DNA from: Atrichornis clamosus
Lineage: Eukaryota > Chordata > Aves > Passeriformes > Menuridae
Assembly: GCA_013400975.1 (NCBI GenBank)
Contig: WBMZ01006400.1
Coordinates: forward strand, 310,001-374,000
DNA: 64,000 bases
Reading direction: 5' to 3'
In this document: positions 62,301 through 64,000 of the stretch, piece by piece
How positions within the stretch are numbered: position 1 is the first letter of the stretch
Layout of the letters: every line of letters begins with the position of its first letter
The notes under the pieces: model-generated
Databases searched by the model: none
Told to the model about the DNA's origin: nothing
Seen by the model: only the letters and a program-made list of their open reading frames with translations
Translations under genes and position numbers: made by a program

Positions 62301-64000
62301 ACGTATTAGAATGGCCCTTTGATTATCAGCCAGCTGCAAGAGTAGCTTTGGCAGAGCTGCCTCTTCATTCCTTAATCAGAAGAGGAAAGCAGCCCCCATC
62401 CCTCCAATGCATGGGTAATGCAGGTCCTGGAAAAAAGGACAGCAGCAACAGAAAAAACCCTGCTGTGATGAGACATAATCAAAGCATTTCTTAGAATGCC
62501 TTTGTGTCTAGAACTGATCCTGCTCCTCAGGAACCAAGTGGATTCCTCTCCTCCGCTTTTCCTTTGCTATATAACAGCCATACATAATCCACTCTGTTTC
62601 ATATTTTCTAAGCAGCACCCATCAAAATTGTTCATTCAAAGGTCAGGCCAACACATATGGCATGCAATTCAGAACTGCAAAGATGAAAACATTTGTCATT
62701 AATCATTATAAACCCTAAGTATAAACATAAATAGTTACCTACAAAGGATATTTCATTCCCTAGGAAAGGAGGTGGCAGTGGATGCTCACTAGCAATGAGT
62801 TGCAGCCAGTACAATAATTTGAAAATTTATATACACAGTCAGTGCTCCAGCCAGCAAATAATGTACGCAATTACTGCTACAGTTAATGTGCCTGCATGCC
62901 TAATTTCGGGAGCAGCATGCTGAGTGCTTTCCCCTTAAGGTGGCTTGAGCAACTGGTCTGTATTTTAATGGAGAGAACCATATGTAATGAAAGCAGAACT
63001 TTCAGGAGACAAGCCACAATTTCAACTTGTTCTTGTTGCCAGAGTAGTAATTACAGTGAAATGGAAAAAAAACCCCAAGTACACACCTACTATAAACAGA
63101 TGGCTAATAAAAATTTGGGGAGCTCTTTCAGTACAGAAATTGAGTACTCTGAAAAGACACCTACATAACAAATGCTTGGACATGTTGTCTCCTTTTATAG
63201 GCTACTTAAAGATGTGCTCTCTAGCTCAGGAGCTGAACTGCTTTTTCCTTTATTAATAAAATATATGCAGAAGTTTCAGAATATGTGTACACTAAATATT
63301 AACCTTTATAATAGACTATATGAAACGTTCTCAGGCAATACAGGCACTAGATATTAACTACTAATGTAACATACTTCAACATGGTCATGATTTTTTATGT
63401 TATAGATCATAGCTTTCTGGTCTACCATCTTTAGATAAAGAACAATCTTGATGAAATTAGGAGTTCACAACATATACTGTAACCTTGGTCCAATGAGACT
63501 TACTCATGCCTGCAAACATCTGCTCTGTTTTGTACTTCCATTTGAAGACAAGAACAAATATTTCCATTTGCTCAACCATGTTGACAGGTGAATCAGTGTT
63601 TCAACATTCAAGTAGGTCAGCCCGTGTTGCATTATTCAGGGTAGCCACATGACACTTCTCAACAATAAAATATGGTCTAATACAAACTTGAAGTGATACA
63701 AGCATATATCTGTTTTTCTTGCAAAAGAAATGCTGCTTTAATTTGAAATTGTCCCTCCTCCTTCTGTAAGAAGAATGTGAAATATTACAAATTAATTATT
63801 TTTGCCTGCCTGTCTTTTTCATCCCAATCGATAGCAGGGCAAACATGAAATAAGGAGAAGCACGTCTGTTCCCAGGCAGCACAAGTGACAGCAGATTTAA
63901 AGGGACATCACCAGCTTCAAACATCGTCAAGTAGAAGTAAAAAGAAGAATAAAAGCTGTTTCAGGTACTACAAACTGCCTGGAGTCTCCCCTACCAATTT
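56366..64000. other. Non-coding DNA to the window end
   Basis: About 7.6 kb without a recognisable gene or interspersed repeat. 57.41-57.86 kb, 60.48-61.16 kb and 62.15-62.45 kb are GC-richer and of higher complexity. The minus frame at 57448-57639 and plus frame at 62896-63168 are unrecognised. A donor-like AAG|GTAAGA near 59200 follows an acceptor-like CACTCAG, but the bases between are closed in all frames. Confidence 0.6.
59774..59802. repeat. 12-bp tandem repeat, about 2.4 copies
   Basis: TTATAACCTCAG is repeated perfectly twice and followed by TTATA. It is a small slippage repeat with no evident role. Confidence 0.85.

Noticed and set aside
1..64000. CRISPR array, tRNA/rRNA genes, prokaryotic operons or phage
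   Set aside because: No regularly spaced direct repeats, no cloverleaf with intact A and B boxes, no dense same-strand genes or ribosome-binding sites; the DNA is vertebrate in character.
1..64000. Endogenous retrovirus
   Set aside because: No pair of LTRs, no primer-binding site and no gag, pol or env similarity was seen. A short solo LTR (for example inside 4.24-4.65 kb) cannot be excluded by eye.

Overview
The window looks like nuclear DNA of a bird. It is A+T-rich (by eye about 60-65 %; not computed), poor in CpG, full of stop codons in every frame, and sparse in repeats. The repeats I recognise are mostly CR1 LINEs, several carrying the avian CR1 3' end (a run like GATTCTGTGACTCT on the sense strand). 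I see no Alu, B1 or L1. A neoavian and perhaps passerine source is my guess from the CR1-J-like 3' end at 16.1-16.3 kb. The species cannot be fixed from the sequence alone.

I find no intact protein-coding gene, tRNA, rRNA, CRISPR array or prokaryotic operon. The longest reading frame (224 codons, minus strand, 55327-56001) is the decayed reverse-transcriptase end of a CR1 element. The other open frames of 60-150 codons are not recognised, mostly overlap each other on both strands, and are what A+T-rich non-coding DNA gives by chance. The window is best read as a gene desert or the inside of a very large intron.

Layout: 0-4.2 kb, plain non-coding DNA with one GC-richer patch (1.34-1.93 kb). 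4.24-4.65 kb, an isolated CpG-dense island, the sharpest compositional anomaly. 8.6-8.7 kb, a MIR-like SINE relic. 11.15-11.37 kb, a CR1 3' end (minus), followed by a possible 57-bp exon at 11.6 kb. 14.8-14.9 kb, a TA/CA microsatellite. 16.1-16.3 kb, a CR1 3' end (plus). 17.63 kb, a 25-bp near-perfect palindrome made of two facing SOX-type sites. 19.4-19.9 kb, a decayed CR1 (minus) with an internal microsatellite and a 19-bp tandem duplication. 27.6-27.8 kb, an unrecognised reading frame behind an acceptor-like site. 36.3-36.4 kb, a second MIR-like relic. 36.94-36.96 kb, a GATA palindrome beside an octamer. 37.9-38.6 kb, a CR1 RT fragment (minus). 44.25-45.26 kb, a much older CR1 (plus) of the type abundant in turtles and crocodilians. 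47.85-48.26 kb, a candidate conserved non-coding element. 55.0-56.4 kb, the best-preserved CR1 (minus). 56.4-64 kb, non-coding.

No set of genes here works together. The functional candidates are regulatory or non-coding (CpG island, SOX palindrome, GATA/octamer cluster, homeodomain-rich block) plus two weak exon candidates. I did not find an undescribed biological system and do not claim one. All family calls rest on remembered consensus sequences, not database searches.
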